From NCBI RefSeq assembly GCF_001514065.1, contig NZ_KQ948427.1, forward strand, positions 526,624 through 590,623: a stretch of DNA of 64,000 nucleotides, written 5' to 3'. Of the stretch, positions 35,277-44,610 are shown in pieces. Under the pieces are notes generated by a model that was not told the DNA's origin, did no database searches, and saw only the letters and a program-made list of their open reading frames with translations. This DNA is from Streptomyces antibioticus. GTDB lineage: Bacteria > Actinomycetota > Actinomycetes > Streptomycetales > Streptomycetaceae. The translations under genes were made by a program, and so were the position numbers. Position 1 is the stretch's first letter, and the number at the start of each line of letters is the position of its first letter.

Positions 35277-36302
35277 GTGGCGACGGTGGGCATGGGACGA
35301 CGGGCGCGCACGCGACGCGCCACTACGGCGGTGGCGCTCCTGGCCGCCGCGCTGACGGTTTCCCTGGCGGGGGGCTGCACGGGCACGAACGGGTCCGGCC
35401 CGTCGGACGACGGTCGGGCACCCGAACGGACGCACGGCGAGAGCCGGACCCCGGACCAGAGCCAGGAACCGTCGGAGAGCGGACTGGCCGGTGCGCCCGT
35501 GCTCGCCGTGAAGATCGACAACGCCCGGGCGGCCCGGCCGCACACGGGCACCGACTCCGCGGACATCGTCTACACCGAGCAGGTCGAGGGCGGCCTGAGC
35601 CGACTGATGGCGGTCTACGCGACCAAGCTCCCGAAGGTCGTCGGGCCGGTGCGCAGCGCCCGGGAGTCCGACCTGGAGCTGCTGCGTCAGTTCGACCACC
35701 CGACGCTCGCCTTCTCCGGCGCCCAGGGGAAGCTGATGCCGCTGATCAACAGGGCGCCGCTGAACTCGCAGACGCCCGACAAGACCTCCGGCGCCTTCTT
35801 CCGCGGCACCGACAAGGCCGCCCCGCACAACCTCTATCTCCGCCCGTCCCGGCTGCTGCCCGCCGCTCCCGGCGCGGAGGCCCTGACCACCGGCTTCACC
35901 TACGGCTCCGCCCCGTCCGGCGGCAGGAAGGACACCTCGGAGACCGTGCGCTACCCGGCGGCCACCTACTCCTTCACCTGGTCGTCGAGCCGGGACCGCT
36001 ATCTGGTCTCGATGGACGGCACCGCGGCGGTGACGACCGGGGGCAAGCGGCTCGCCCCGGCGACGGTCGTGGTGCAGTACGTCAAGATCCGCAAGTCCCG
36101 CTTCCACGACTTCCTCGGCAACAACACGCCGTACACGGAGACCGTGGGCTCGGGGAAGGCGAAGGTGCTGCGCGGCGGGAAGGCGTACGCCGCCCGCTGG
36201 GAGCGCGACCGGGCGACGGACGGCACGACGTTCACGACGAGCGACGGCGGCCCGGTGAACTTCGCCAAGGGTCAGGTGTGGGTGTTGTTCGTGAAGGCCT
36301 GA
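35277..36302 (+). CDS. DUF3048 (YerB-like) lipoprotein
   Basis: About 341 residues. A basic start and hydrophobic stretch lead to a lipobox LAGGC near residue 34, so the protein is a membrane-anchored lipoprotein. After a Ser/Pro/Glu-rich linker the DUF3048 fold begins with PVLAVKIDNARAARP and continues with ADIVYTEQVEGGLSRLMAVY, VGPVRSARESDLEL and a C-terminal domain with YVKIRKSRFHD and VWVLFVKA. Function unknown; the Bacillus relative is YerB. Start could be GTG 35277 or ATG 35292. Its 3' end overlaps the end of the convergent pcaV gene by 31 bp. Confidence 0.85.
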   Translation: MATVGMGRRARTRRATTAVALLAAALTVSLAGGCTGTNGSGPSDDGRAPERTHGESRTPDQSQEPSESGLAGAPVLAVKIDNARAARPHTGTDSADIVYTEQVEGGLSRLMAVYATKLPKVVGPVRSARESDLELLRQFDHPTLAFSGAQGKLMPLINRAPLNSQTPDKTSGAFFRGTDKAAPHNLYLRPSRLLPAAPGAEALTTGFTYGSAPSGGRKDTSETVRYPAATYSFTWSSSRDRYLVSMDGTAAVTTGGKRLAPATVVVQYVKIRKSRFHDFLGNNTPYTETVGSGKAKVLRGGKAYAARWERDRATDGTTFTTSDGGPVNFAKGQVWVLFVKA

Positions 36303-36763
36303 CGCTGTTCGGCTGGGGGTTCCGCCGGGTTGCGGAGCCCCTCGGCCGCGTCCGCGACCCGCTGGATCAGCTCGAAGAAGACGGACTGCTCGGCGGCGGA
36401 GAGCGGGGCGAGGAAGACCTGGTTCATGCGGGCCGTACGGACGGTCAGCTTGCGGTGGGTGCGCAGCCCGTCGTCGGTGAGGCGCAGCAGGAAGCGGCGG
36501 CCGTCCTGCGGGTCGCGCACCTTGTCGAGCAGCCCGCGGCGGCCGAGCCGGCTGATCACCTCGGCGATGGTCGACCGGTCGAGCCCTACCCGCTCCCCCA
36601 CCGTGCGCTGGTCCAGGCCGGGCTCGGCGACGAGCGCGTTGAGGACCGCGAACTGCGGTGAGGTGATCTCCTCCGAGACCATCGTGTTCCACAGCAGGTA
36701 GTGCGCCTGTTGGAGGCGGCGGGCCAGGTGCCCGGGGTGGGTGGTGAGGTCCACCGCAGCCAT
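36272..36763 (-). CDS. pcaV: MarR-family repressor of protocatechuate genes, PcaV
   Basis: 163 residues with a MarR winged helix (TSPQFAVLNALV, LDRSTIAEVISRLGRRGLLDKVRD, GRRFLLRLTDDG). Arg15 and His21 in HLARRLQQAHY are at the positions that bind protocatechuate in S. coelicolor PcaV. Start is ATG 36763 with GGGAGC seven bases upstream. It is divergent from pcaH, as expected for the repressor of the pca operon; protocatechuate would release it. In S. coelicolor the first target gene is pcaI, here it is pcaH. The 3' end overlaps the DUF3048 gene. Confidence 0.92.
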   Translation of the reverse strand: MAAVDLTTHPGHLARRLQQAHYLLWNTMVSEEITSPQFAVLNALVAEPGLDQRTVGERVGLDRSTIAEVISRLGRRGLLDKVRDPQDGRRFLLRLTDDGLRTHRKLTVRTARMNQVFLAPLSAAEQSVFFELIQRVADAAEGLRNPAEPPAEQRQAFTNNTHT

Positions 36764-36870
36764 GTGCGCTCCCGAGAGTCGGATTCGTACGTGCACTGAA
36801 CAATACCGGGCGTCATCGTGACTGTCTCCAGGTCGGCCCGGCACGAGCAACCACCACTTTTCCCCAGGTC

Positions 36871-36899
36871 TTGACGCGATCCCCGTCCGATGGCAGCGT
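36871..36899 (+). promoter_or_regulatory. Candidate promoter of the pca operon
   Basis: TTGACG (36871-36876) with CAGCGT (36894-36899) 17 bp downstream, in the pcaV-pcaH divergent gap, pointing to pcaH. The -10 is weak. Confidence 0.35.
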
Positions 36900-36921
36900 G
36901 AAAGAAACTTCACCGAAATAG

Positions 36922-36933
36922 TCAGTGCCCTGA
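36922..36933. promoter_or_regulatory. TCAG-N4-CTGA palindrome, possible PcaV operator
   Basis: TCAG-TGCC-CTGA, flanked by AGT/AG, lies 35 bp before pcaH and just downstream of the putative promoter, where a repressor would block initiation or elongation. PcaV is encoded next door. The exact PcaV site was not verified. Confidence 0.4.
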
Positions 36934-36967
36934 GTAATCGGCGCCGTCAAAGCCCCCGGGATTCCCC

Positions 36968-37741
36968 ATGACTCTCACCCAGCACGACATCGACCAGGAG
37001 ATCGCGGCCGAACACGCCGCCTACGAGAAGCGCCTCGCCGACGGCGCCCCCGTGGAGCACCAGCCGCGCCGCGACTACGCCCCGTACCGCTCCTCGGTCC
37101 TGCGCCACCCGAAGCAGCCGCCGGTCACCATCGACGTGTCCCAGGACCCGGAGCTGGTCGAGCTGCACTCCCCCGCCTTCGGGGAGCGGGACATCACCGA
37201 GATCGACAACGACCTCACCCGGCAGCACAACGGCGAGCCGATCGGCGAGCGCATCACCGTCTCCGGGCGGCTCCTCGACCGTGACGGCCGTCCGATCCGC
37301 GGTCAGCTCGTCGAGATCTGGCAGGCCAACTCGGCGGGCCGGTACGCCCATCAGCGCGAACAGCACGACGCCCCGCTCGACCCGAACTTCACCGGCGTCG
37401 GCCGTACCCTGACCGACGCCGACGGCCAGTACCACTTCACGACCGTCCAGCCGGGCCCGTACCCGTGGCGCCAGCACCTCAACGCCTGGCGCCCCGCCCA
37501 CATCCACTTCTCGCTCTTCGGCACCGCGTTCACCCAGCGGCTCGTGACGCAGATGTACTTCCCGGCCGACCCGCTGTTCCCGTACGACCCGATCATCCAG
37601 TCGGTGACCGACGACGCGGCCCGCCAGCGCCTCGTCGCGACGTACGACCACAACCTGTCGGTGCCGGAGTTCTCGATGGGCTACCACTGGGACATCGTGC
37701 TCGACGGACCGCACGCCACCTGGATCGAAGAGGGACGCTGA
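36968..37741 (+). CDS. pcaH: Protocatechuate 3,4-dioxygenase, beta subunit
   Basis: 257 residues. With PcaG it forms the ring-cleaving dioxygenase that converts protocatechuate to 3-carboxy-cis,cis-muconate. All four non-heme Fe(III) ligands are present at the canonical spacing: Tyr126 (GRYAH), Tyr165 (GPYPW), His178 and His180 (PAHIHFS). The family's VSGRLLDRDGRPI and VEIWQAN strands precede them. Start is ATG 36968. It is first gene of a tightly packed operon pcaH-pcaG-pcaB-pcaL, preceded by a possible PcaV site. Confidence 0.97.
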   Translation: MTLTQHDIDQEIAAEHAAYEKRLADGAPVEHQPRRDYAPYRSSVLRHPKQPPVTIDVSQDPELVELHSPAFGERDITEIDNDLTRQHNGEPIGERITVSGRLLDRDGRPIRGQLVEIWQANSAGRYAHQREQHDAPLDPNFTGVGRTLTDADGQYHFTTVQPGPYPWRQHLNAWRPAHIHFSLFGTAFTQRLVTQMYFPADPLFPYDPIIQSVTDDAARQRLVATYDHNLSVPEFSMGYHWDIVLDGPHATWIEEGR

Positions 37742-37747
37742 CCTGCC

Positions 37748-38353
37748 ATGACGAAGATCGACACCAGCCGTCCGGAGACGGTCCTGCCGACCCCCTCGCA
37801 CACCGTCGGCCCCTTCTACGGCCACGCCCTGCCCTTCCCGGGCGGCGAGGACATCGCCCCGATAGGCCACCCGGACACGATCGCCGTGCACGGCTACGTC
37901 TACGACGGCGCGGGCAACCCGCTGCCGGACGCGTTCGTGGAGCTGTGGGGTCCGGACCCGGACGGCAACATCCCGCGGGTCGACGGCTCGATGCGGCGTG
38001 ACGGGGCCAGCGGCGGATTCATGGGGCGCACCGGTGTGGAGTTCACCGGCTGGGGCCGCAGCCAGACGGACGCCAGCGGTCACTGGTCCGCGCGGACACT
38101 GCGCCCGGGGGCGCGCGGACAGAGCGCGCCGTACCTCAGCGTCTGCGTCTTCGCGCGCGGTCTGCTGGTGCACCTGTTCACCCGCATCTACCTGCCGGGC
38201 GACGACGCGGCGCTCGCCGCCGACCCGCTGCTGTCCCGGGTGGACGAGGCGCGCCGGGGCACGCTGATCGCGACGGACGGCGGCCACGGCACCTACCGTT
38301 TCGACATCCGCCTTCAGGGCGAAGGCGAGACGGTCTTCCTGGAGTTCCAGTGA
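37748..38353 (+). CDS. pcaG: Protocatechuate 3,4-dioxygenase, alpha subunit
   Basis: 201 residues, the non-catalytic partner of PcaH that shapes the active site. It starts with the alpha-subunit motif TPSHTVGPFYGHALPF and contains HGYVYDGAGNPLPDAFVELWG, given here as the region 39-59, with the beta-sandwich shared with PcaH but without the Fe-ligand tyrosines. It starts 6 bp after pcaH, and its stop overlaps the pcaB start (GTGA), so expression is coupled. Confidence 0.96.
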   Translation: MTKIDTSRPETVLPTPSHTVGPFYGHALPFPGGEDIAPIGHPDTIAVHGYVYDGAGNPLPDAFVELWGPDPDGNIPRVDGSMRRDGASGGFMGRTGVEFTGWGRSQTDASGHWSARTLRPGARGQSAPYLSVCVFARGLLVHLFTRIYLPGDDAALAADPLLSRVDEARRGTLIATDGGHGTYRFDIRLQGEGETVFLEFQ

Positions 38354-39675
38354 CATCTGCCCCGGAGTCGGACACCGGCCTGCTCGCCCCCGGGTGGGCC
38401 GGTTCCCCCGCCGCGTCCGCGACGAGCGACACCGCGTATCTGCGGGCGCTGCTCGACGCGGAGGCCGCGCTGACCCGCGCCCAGGCGGTGCTGGGCCTCG
38501 CCCCCGAGGCTGCGGCAACCGCGGTCACCGCGGCCGCCGGGTCGGACGGCTTCGACGTCCGGGACCTCGCGGTGCGGGCGCGGGCCGGCGGCAATCCGGT
38601 GATCCCGCTGGTCGCCGACCTGACGAAGGCGGTGGGGGCGGAGTACGGCCCGTACGTCCACCGGGGCGCGACCAGCCAGGACATCCTGGACACGGCGACG
38701 ATGCTGGTCGCCGTGCGCACCCTCGACCTGGTCCGCGTCGACCTCGCGCGGACGGAGGCGGCACTGGCCCGGCTGGCCGCCGACCACCGGGACACGGCCA
38801 TGCCGGGGCGCACCCTCACCCAGCACGCGGTCCCGACGACCTTCGGCCTGAAGGCCACCGGCTGGCGCTCCCTGGTCCTGGACGCGCGAGACCGGGTGAC
38901 GTCCGTACGGAACACGCTCCCCGTCCAACTCGGCGGCGCGGCCGGGACATTGGCCGCCTTCACCGCCTACGGCGCGCAGGACCCTACCGCGCTCGTGGCG
39001 GCGTACGCGCGCGAACTCGGCCTGCGCGAACCCGACCTGCCCTGGCACACCCTGCGCACCCCGATCGCCGATCTCGCGGGGTGTCTGGCCTTCGCGGCCG
39101 GGGCTCTCGGCAAGATCGCCACGGATGTGCTGACGCTGGCCCGCACCGAGATCGCCGAGCTGGCGGAGGGCAGCGGCGGCGGCTCGTCGGCCATGCCGCA
39201 CAAGGCGAATCCCGTACGGTCCACCCTCATCGCCGCTGCCGCGCGGCGGGCGCCGCAGCTGGCCGCGACGCTGTACGGCTCGCTGGCCGCCGAGGACGAG
39301 CGGCCGGCCGGCGCCTGGCACGCCGAGTGGGAGCCGCTGCGGGACCTGCTGAGGCTGGTCGGCGGTGCGGCCCGCGACGCCGCCGAACTCACCGAGGGGC
39401 TGCGGGTGAACGCGGACGCCATGCGCGCCCACCTGGATCTCACCCACGGGTTGATCGTCTCCGAGCGGCTCTCCGCCGACCTGGCCCCCGTCCTTGGCCG
39501 GGCCCGCGCGAAGGCGCTGCTGACCGAGCTCGCGCAGCGCACCTACGCCGAGGGGCGCTCCCTTGCGGAACTCCTGGCGGAGCAGCCGGAGTTGGAGAAG
39601 GCCGTCGACCTCGACCCCGCCCACTACACCGGCGCCGCCGGAACCCTCACCGACCGTGCTCTGGAGCGACGTTGA
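38350..39675 (+). CDS. pcaB: 3-carboxy-cis,cis-muconate cycloisomerase
   Basis: 441 residues of the fumarase/aspartase superfamily. It closes 3-carboxymuconate to 4-carboxymuconolactone. Family landmarks are HRGATSQDILDTATM, TLTQHAVPTTFGLK and the signature GGSSAMPHKANPV. Start is GTG 38350, overlapping the pcaG stop by 4 bp. The last codons overlap the TTG start of pcaL. Confidence 0.95.
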   Translation: MTSAPESDTGLLAPGWAGSPAASATSDTAYLRALLDAEAALTRAQAVLGLAPEAAATAVTAAAGSDGFDVRDLAVRARAGGNPVIPLVADLTKAVGAEYGPYVHRGATSQDILDTATMLVAVRTLDLVRVDLARTEAALARLAADHRDTAMPGRTLTQHAVPTTFGLKATGWRSLVLDARDRVTSVRNTLPVQLGGAAGTLAAFTAYGAQDPTALVAAYARELGLREPDLPWHTLRTPIADLAGCLAFAAGALGKIATDVLTLARTEIAELAEGSGGGSSAMPHKANPVRSTLIAAAARRAPQLAATLYGSLAAEDERPAGAWHAEWEPLRDLLRLVGGAARDAAELTEGLRVNADAMRAHLDLTHGLIVSERLSADLAPVLGRARAKALLTELAQRTYAEGRSLAELLAEQPELEKAVDLDPAHYTGAAGTLTDRALERR

Positions 39676-40793
39676 CCGGCAAACTCCTCAACTACCACAC
39701 CGAAGGCCCCACTTCGGCGGCCCCGCTGCTGCTGGGCCCCTCGCTCGGCACCTCGTACGCCCTGTGGGACAAGGTCGCGCCCGAGCTGTCGATCACCCAT
39801 CGGGTGGTCCGCTGGGATCTTCCCGGGCACGGCGGGAGCGCGGCCGACCTGATCGGCCCCGGCGCCGGCGTCGCCGACCTCGCCGGCCTGGTGCTCGCGC
39901 TCGCCGACTCGCTCGGCATCGAGCGGTTCGCCTACGCGGGGGTGTCGCTGGGCGGCGCGGTGGGCCTCCATTTGGCCGTCCACCACCCGGAGCGGCTGTC
40001 CTCGCTGGCCGTGATCTGTTCCTCGGCCCACTTCAACGGGGCGAAGCCCTGGGAGGAGCGGGCCGCGCGGGTGCGCGCCGAGGGCCTTGACTGGCTCGTG
40101 GAGAGCGCGGACGCCCGCTGGTTCACGCCCGGTTTCACGGTGCCCCGGCTGGTCCAGGACCAGCGGGACGCCGACCCCGAGGCCTACGCCGCCTGCTGCG
40201 ACGCGCTCGCCGCGTTCGACCTGCGGGAGCGGCTGCCGGAGATCGCCGCGCCGACGCTGCTCGTGGCCGGCCGGGACGATCAGGCGACGCCGCCCCCGCA
40301 TCTGCGGGAGATCGCCGACGCGGTGCCCCGTGCCACGCTCGTGGAGCTCCCGGGTGCCGCGCACCTGGCCCCCGCGCAATGCCCGGAGGCCGTCCTGACG
40401 GCCCTGCGCGCACACCTCGACGGCGGGGCCAAGCGCGGCATGGAGGTACGGCGCGAGGTGCTCGGCGACGCCCACGTGGACCGGGCGCAGGCCCGGCAGA
40501 CCGCGTTCACCGCCCGCTACCAGGACTTCATCTCGCGCTACGCCTGGGGCGAGATCTGGACCGACCCGACGCTCAGCCGCCGCGAACGCAGCATGATCAC
40601 ACTCACCGCGCTGGTCGCGCACGGTCACTACGACGAGCTGGCCATGCATGTGCGGGCGGCCCGGCGCAACGGGCTGACGCCGGACGAGATCGGGGCCGTG
40701 CTGTTGCAGACGGCCGTGTACTGCGGGGTTCCGGCGGCGAACTCGGCGTTCGCGGCGGCCCAGCGGGTGCTGGCGGAGGACGGCGAAGACTGA
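39672..40793 (+). CDS. pcaL: Fused 3-oxoadipate enol-lactonase / 4-carboxymuconolactone decarboxylase
   Basis: 373 residues in two domains. Residues 1-255 are an alpha/beta hydrolase (PcaD part) with nucleophile elbow GVSLGG and the late His in GAAHLAP; residues 258-373 are the CMD domain (PcaC part, TDPTLSRRERSMITLTAL, EIGAVLLQTAVYCGVPAAN). The fusion carries out decarboxylation and lactone opening to give 3-oxoadipate, as in other actinomycetes. Start is TTG 39672 with GGAG six bases upstream, overlapping the pcaB stop. The CoA-transfer and thiolase genes pcaIJF are not next to it in this window. Confidence 0.95.
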   Translation: MTGKLLNYHTEGPTSAAPLLLGPSLGTSYALWDKVAPELSITHRVVRWDLPGHGGSAADLIGPGAGVADLAGLVLALADSLGIERFAYAGVSLGGAVGLHLAVHHPERLSSLAVICSSAHFNGAKPWEERAARVRAEGLDWLVESADARWFTPGFTVPRLVQDQRDADPEAYAACCDALAAFDLRERLPEIAAPTLLVAGRDDQATPPPHLREIADAVPRATLVELPGAAHLAPAQCPEAVLTALRAHLDGGAKRGMEVRREVLGDAHVDRAQARQTAFTARYQDFISRYAWGEIWTDPTLSRRERSMITLTALVAHGHYDELAMHVRAARRNGLTPDEIGAVLLQTAVYCGVPAANSAFAAAQRVLAEDGED

Positions 40794-40826
40794 CCCTGCT
40801 GGTCGTACCCTCGCCGGTATCTGCCA

Positions 40827-40860
40827 CATGCCTCCGCCGTGCGCCTACGGTGGAGGCATG
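40827..40860 (+). promoter_or_regulatory. Hairpin covering the ribosome site and start codon of the SDR gene
   Basis: CATGCCTCCGCCGT (40827-40840) pairs with ACGGTGGAGGCATG (40847-40860) with one G-T pair, a 14-bp stem over a 6-nt loop. The right arm contains GGAGG and the ATG start of the next gene. It could end the pca transcript and would hide the start if transcribed through. Confidence 0.5.
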
Positions 40861-41649
40861 TCGACTGTTCTGATCACCGGCGCCACCTCGGGCCTCGGCC
40901 GCTACGTCGCCTTCGAGCTGGTCCGCTCCGGGCATGTGGTCCTCGCCCACGGCCGCGACCCGGGCCGTACCGAGCGACTGGTCGAGGAGCTCCGCACGGA
41001 GGGCGACGCCGAGGCGTTCGTCGCCGACCTGTCCTCGCTGGCGCAGGTGCGTGAGCTGGGCGCGCATGTCGCCGGGGCGCATCCCGACCTGGACGTGCTG
41101 ATCAACAACGCGGGGGCGGGCGCCGGTGCACGCGGCGCGGCCCGCGAGCTGAGCGCCGACGGTCACGAACTGCGGCTCGCCGTCAACTACTTGGCGCCGG
41201 TGACCCTGACCCGCGCCCTCCTGCCGACGCTGCGCGCCAACACCCCGGCCCGGATCGTCAACGTGGGTTCGGTCGGCCAGGACCCGGTCGACTTCGACGA
41301 CATCGAGTTCCGGCGCGGCTACGAGGGCTTCGCGGCGTACCGCCGCTCCAAGTTCGCCCTGGCGGCCCATACGTTCGCCCTGGCCGAGGAGTTGGCGGAC
41401 ACGGGCGTCGCGGTGAACGTCCTGCACCCGGCCACGTTCATGGACACGGCGATGGTCCGCGAGGGCGGCGTCGAGCCCTGGAGCACGGTGGCGGACGGCG
41501 CCCCGGGCGTACTGGCCCTGGCCACCCAGGAGTTGGGCACGGGTGGCTACTTCGACGGCACGAGCAGGGCGCGGGCGCACGAGGCGACGTACGACCGTGA
41601 GGTGCAGAAGCGGCTGGCGGCGGTGACCGATCAGCTGCTCACCCTGTGA
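40858..41649 (+). CDS. Short-chain dehydrogenase/reductase
   Basis: 263 residues. Classical SDR: TGATSGLG cofactor motif at about 7-14, NNAGAG, the active Ser in VNVGSVG, and YRRSK (YxxxK) around residues 161-165. A C-terminal substrate region follows. The sequence is closest in feel to retinol dehydrogenase/WW-domain oxidoreductase-like SDRs, but the substrate is unknown. Start is ATG 40858 with GGAGG directly upstream, inside a hairpin. It is co-directional with pcaL 64 bp away and convergent with the broken ATPase-type regulator, one base between stops. Confidence 0.88.
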   Translation: MSTVLITGATSGLGRYVAFELVRSGHVVLAHGRDPGRTERLVEELRTEGDAEAFVADLSSLAQVRELGAHVAGAHPDLDVLINNAGAGAGARGAARELSADGHELRLAVNYLAPVTLTRALLPTLRANTPARIVNVGSVGQDPVDFDDIEFRRGYEGFAAYRRSKFALAAHTFALAEELADTGVAVNVLHPATFMDTAMVREGGVEPWSTVADGAPGVLALATQELGTGGYFDGTSRARAHEATYDREVQKRLAAVTDQLLTL

Positions 41650-41650
41650 C

Positions 41651-44336
41651 CTACCGCAGTCCCCGTCCCGTCTCCAGGACCTCCCGCGCCTGCGCCACCA
41701 ACCCGTCCGCCCCGCAGGACCGGGCCAGCGCCAACCCTCGCTGGATCTCCGCCACCGACCGCGCGGCGATCCCGTACTCCACCCGGGCAGCGGCGTGTTC
41801 GTACTGGCAGGGCGAGGCTTCCAGGTAGGTCACCGCCTGCGACAGCAGCCGCACCGCCCGCTGCCCCGTCTCCAGCGCGGCGGCGCACCGCAACGCCTCA
41901 CCGATGGCGGTGTCGGTGCCGAACCGCTCGGCCCGGCGCCGCGCGTCCGTGGCGAGCTGGGCGGCGCGGGCCGGGTCCTGGCCGGCCAGGGCGCGGGCGA
42001 GGTCGAGGGCCCAGGGCACCATCACCGGGTTGTGGTGGCCGCGGGTCGCCGCCGCCTTCTCCGCGGCCTCCAGTTCGTTGATGCCGTCCTGGGTGCGGCC
42101 CACGGCCAGCAGCAGCCGCCCCCGTACCGAGCGCGGGTCGGGCAGCACGATCGTCGACGGGTAGGGCGGTGAGAAGCCGTACTGCTCGGCGATCTCCCAG
42201 GCCTCGTCGACATGCCCACGGGCGAGCAGCGTGTCGACGAGATTGCAGGTCGCCGACCAGTACAGCGGCAGGCCGCGGGCGACGCGGTCGGCGATGCGCA
42301 GCGACTCGCGCAGTGACTCCTCGGCCTCCCTGAGGCGGCCGCGCCTGCGGTGGTTGAAGCCGAGGAAGGCGTGGGCGAGGGCGAGGTGGCCGCCGCTCCA
42401 GCCGGCGGACTCGTAGGTGCGCAGGGCGTCGGTGAACATGCTCTCGGCGCGGTCGAGCCGGTCGGTGTAGGTGTAGGAGCTGGCCAGCATCATCAGGATC
42501 TCCAGGCCCCACTCGGTGTCGGTCCAGCCGAGTCCGGGTGCCAGGCGGCCGTTGACGAGGGCACGGTCGCTGAGTTCGACGACGACCTCGGCGTTCTCAC
42601 CGTGGGTCATGGCGTCGAAGCCGCGCAGGATGAGCAGCGCCCGCTCGGAGTTGTCCCGGCCGGTGCACCTGGAGGCGAGCTCGGCGAGCCGCTCGGAGCG
42701 GCCCGGGGGAGCCGGCCTCGCCCGCGTGGATGCCCTCCCACATGTACTGCACGGCCTGGAGCCGGAGTCGGGACGGTCCGGGTTCGTGCCGGGCGGCCTC
42801 CGCCTCGACCGTGCGGACGGCGTCGTCCAGCTGGTCGTTGTGGATCAGGGCCTGGGAGAGGCGGACGACGGCGTCGACGCGGTCGGCGCCGTCGAGGCCC
42901 GGCATGGCGAGCGCGGACTGGAGGTGGTCGACGGTGGTGGCGGGTGCGGTCAGGAGGGTGGCGCAGCCCAGTTCGTAGAGCACGCGCGCGTGGGCCTCCG
43001 GCCGGGGCGGTTCCAGCAGGGCCCGCTCCAGGCAGCGGCGGGCCGCGTCGGGCGCGCCGACGGCGAGGTGTTCGCGGGCGGCCTCGCGGAGCTGCTCGAC
43101 GAGTTCCTCGTCGTCGTCCGGGTGGACCTGGAGGAGATGCCGGGAGGCCATCGCCGCACCGAGCCCGGAGTCGGTGACGACGCGGGCGGCGATGCCGTGC
43201 ATCGCGGTGCACAGGGCGGGCGGGATGGAGTTGTAGACGGCGCTGGCGATGAGCGGGTGGACGAACTCCAGGTCGCCGTCGCCGGTCGGGGCGGCGGCGG
43301 GGTCGGGTTCGGTCAGGATGCGGGCGCTGCGCAGGAGTTCGGCGCAGCGCACCGCGTCCTCGGTGCTCATGGTGGCGAGCTGGGCGACGAGGCCGACGGA
43401 GATGCCGGTGCCGAGGATGGCGGCGGCCCAGGCGAACCGGGTGGCCTCGATGCCGAGGCCTTCGAGGCGGGCGACGAGGCCGCTGCCGCGGGCGGAGCGG
43501 TTGAGGGCGCGCAGTTCGGGGGCCTGGGCCTCGACCGGTTCGAGTTCGCTGTCCTGGACCTTGGCGAGGAGTTCGACGGTCTCGTAGGGGTTGCCGCCGG
43601 TGACGGCCCACACCTCGCGGCAGAACGGGGCGTCGGCGTGCTCGCCCAGGGTGGCGCGGGTCAGGCGGGCGGTGGCGTCCGGGGTCAGCGCGCTGAGCGT
43701 GGCGACGGGGGCGTCCGCGGCGGTGGCGACGGCGTCCAGGTGGCGGGCGCTCTCGCCGCCGACGTCTCCGGGGCGGCGGGCCACCACGACCAGGACGGAC
43801 AGGTCGTCGAGGCGCTCGACGAACGCGGCGAGCCAGCGCAGCGTCTCCTGGTCGGCCCAGTGGGCGTCGTCGACGAGGAGCACCAGCGGCCAGTCCCGGC
43901 GGGCGAGGCGGCGTACGGCGGCCACGAGGCCGTCGTTGACGCCCTGCGGGTCGGCGTTGCGCTCACCGGGCTCGGTCAGGCCGAGGGCGGGGCCGGCGAT
44001 GTCGTACCAGTCGCCGAGGTACTCGCGCGCCTCCTCCGGCATCAGGGACACCAGGGCGGGCTGGAGCAGCTGCCGCAGCACGTTGAAGGGGACGGACCTG
44101 AGGGTCTCGCCGCCGCGGGCGGACCAGACGGCGCAGCCACGTGCTTCCGCCATCCGTCGTGCCTCGGCGAGCAGCGCGGTCTTGCCGAGTCCGGCCTCGC
44201 CCCGGAACACCAGGACGCTGCCCGAGGACGAGCGGTCCGCGCGCAGGGTGTCGATCGCCCGCTCGACGGCGGCGACCTCCTCGTCGCGCTCCCACAGGGC
44301 GGCCGAGGCGGCCTGTGCGGGCCGTGCCTCCGTCAT
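41651..44336 (-). pseudogene. Large ATPase-type (LAL/STAND-like) regulator with a frameshift and no HTH domain
   Basis: From ATG 44336 (GGGAGG nine bases upstream) the frame encodes an AAA/STAND NTPase: Walker A FRGEAGLGKTALL, Walker B PLVLLVDDAHWAD, then TPR-like helices. Homology leaves this frame near 42705 and continues one frame over from SERLAELASRCTGRDNSE into GENAEVVVELSDRAL, running to the stop at 41651. One extra base in the C3G5 run at 42702-42709 explains it. Restored length would be about 894 residues. LAL regulators normally end in a LuxR HTH; here the protein would stop before one, against the convergent SDR gene. It is therefore probably an inactive gene, or a sequencing error in an HTH-less family member. 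Confidence 0.8.
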
Positions 44337-44524
44337 CCCGTTACCTCCCCAAGTCGCCCGAACGACGTACGGAACTCGAGCGTAGCCGTCCGATCGGCCC
44401 GGTGGAGGGCGGTCCGGGCAGCTGTTCCCTCGACGGGTGACAGCGGGTGCGCGCGGGCGACGCGAAGCGCCCGCGGCCAGCACCTCGGGGACGTCGGAAC
44501 CGTCAACTCACCGCGGATACGGCG

Positions 44525-44557
44525 CCGCAGGAGTCGGAGGCGCGGAAGATCGAGCAG
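44525..44557. repeat. Copy of an internal segment of the downstream DUF2510 gene
   Basis: About 30 bp around GCAGGAGTCGGAGGCGC and GAAGATCGA at 44525-44555 recurs with one mismatch at about 45054-45084, inside the DUF2510 gene. The upstream copy is outside any gene I call. This looks like a remnant of a duplication. Confidence 0.5.
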
Positions 44558-44610
44558 ATCCGCACCCACCCTCTCATCCGACTTTCACCGACGCCTCATA
44601 CGGTGGGGGC

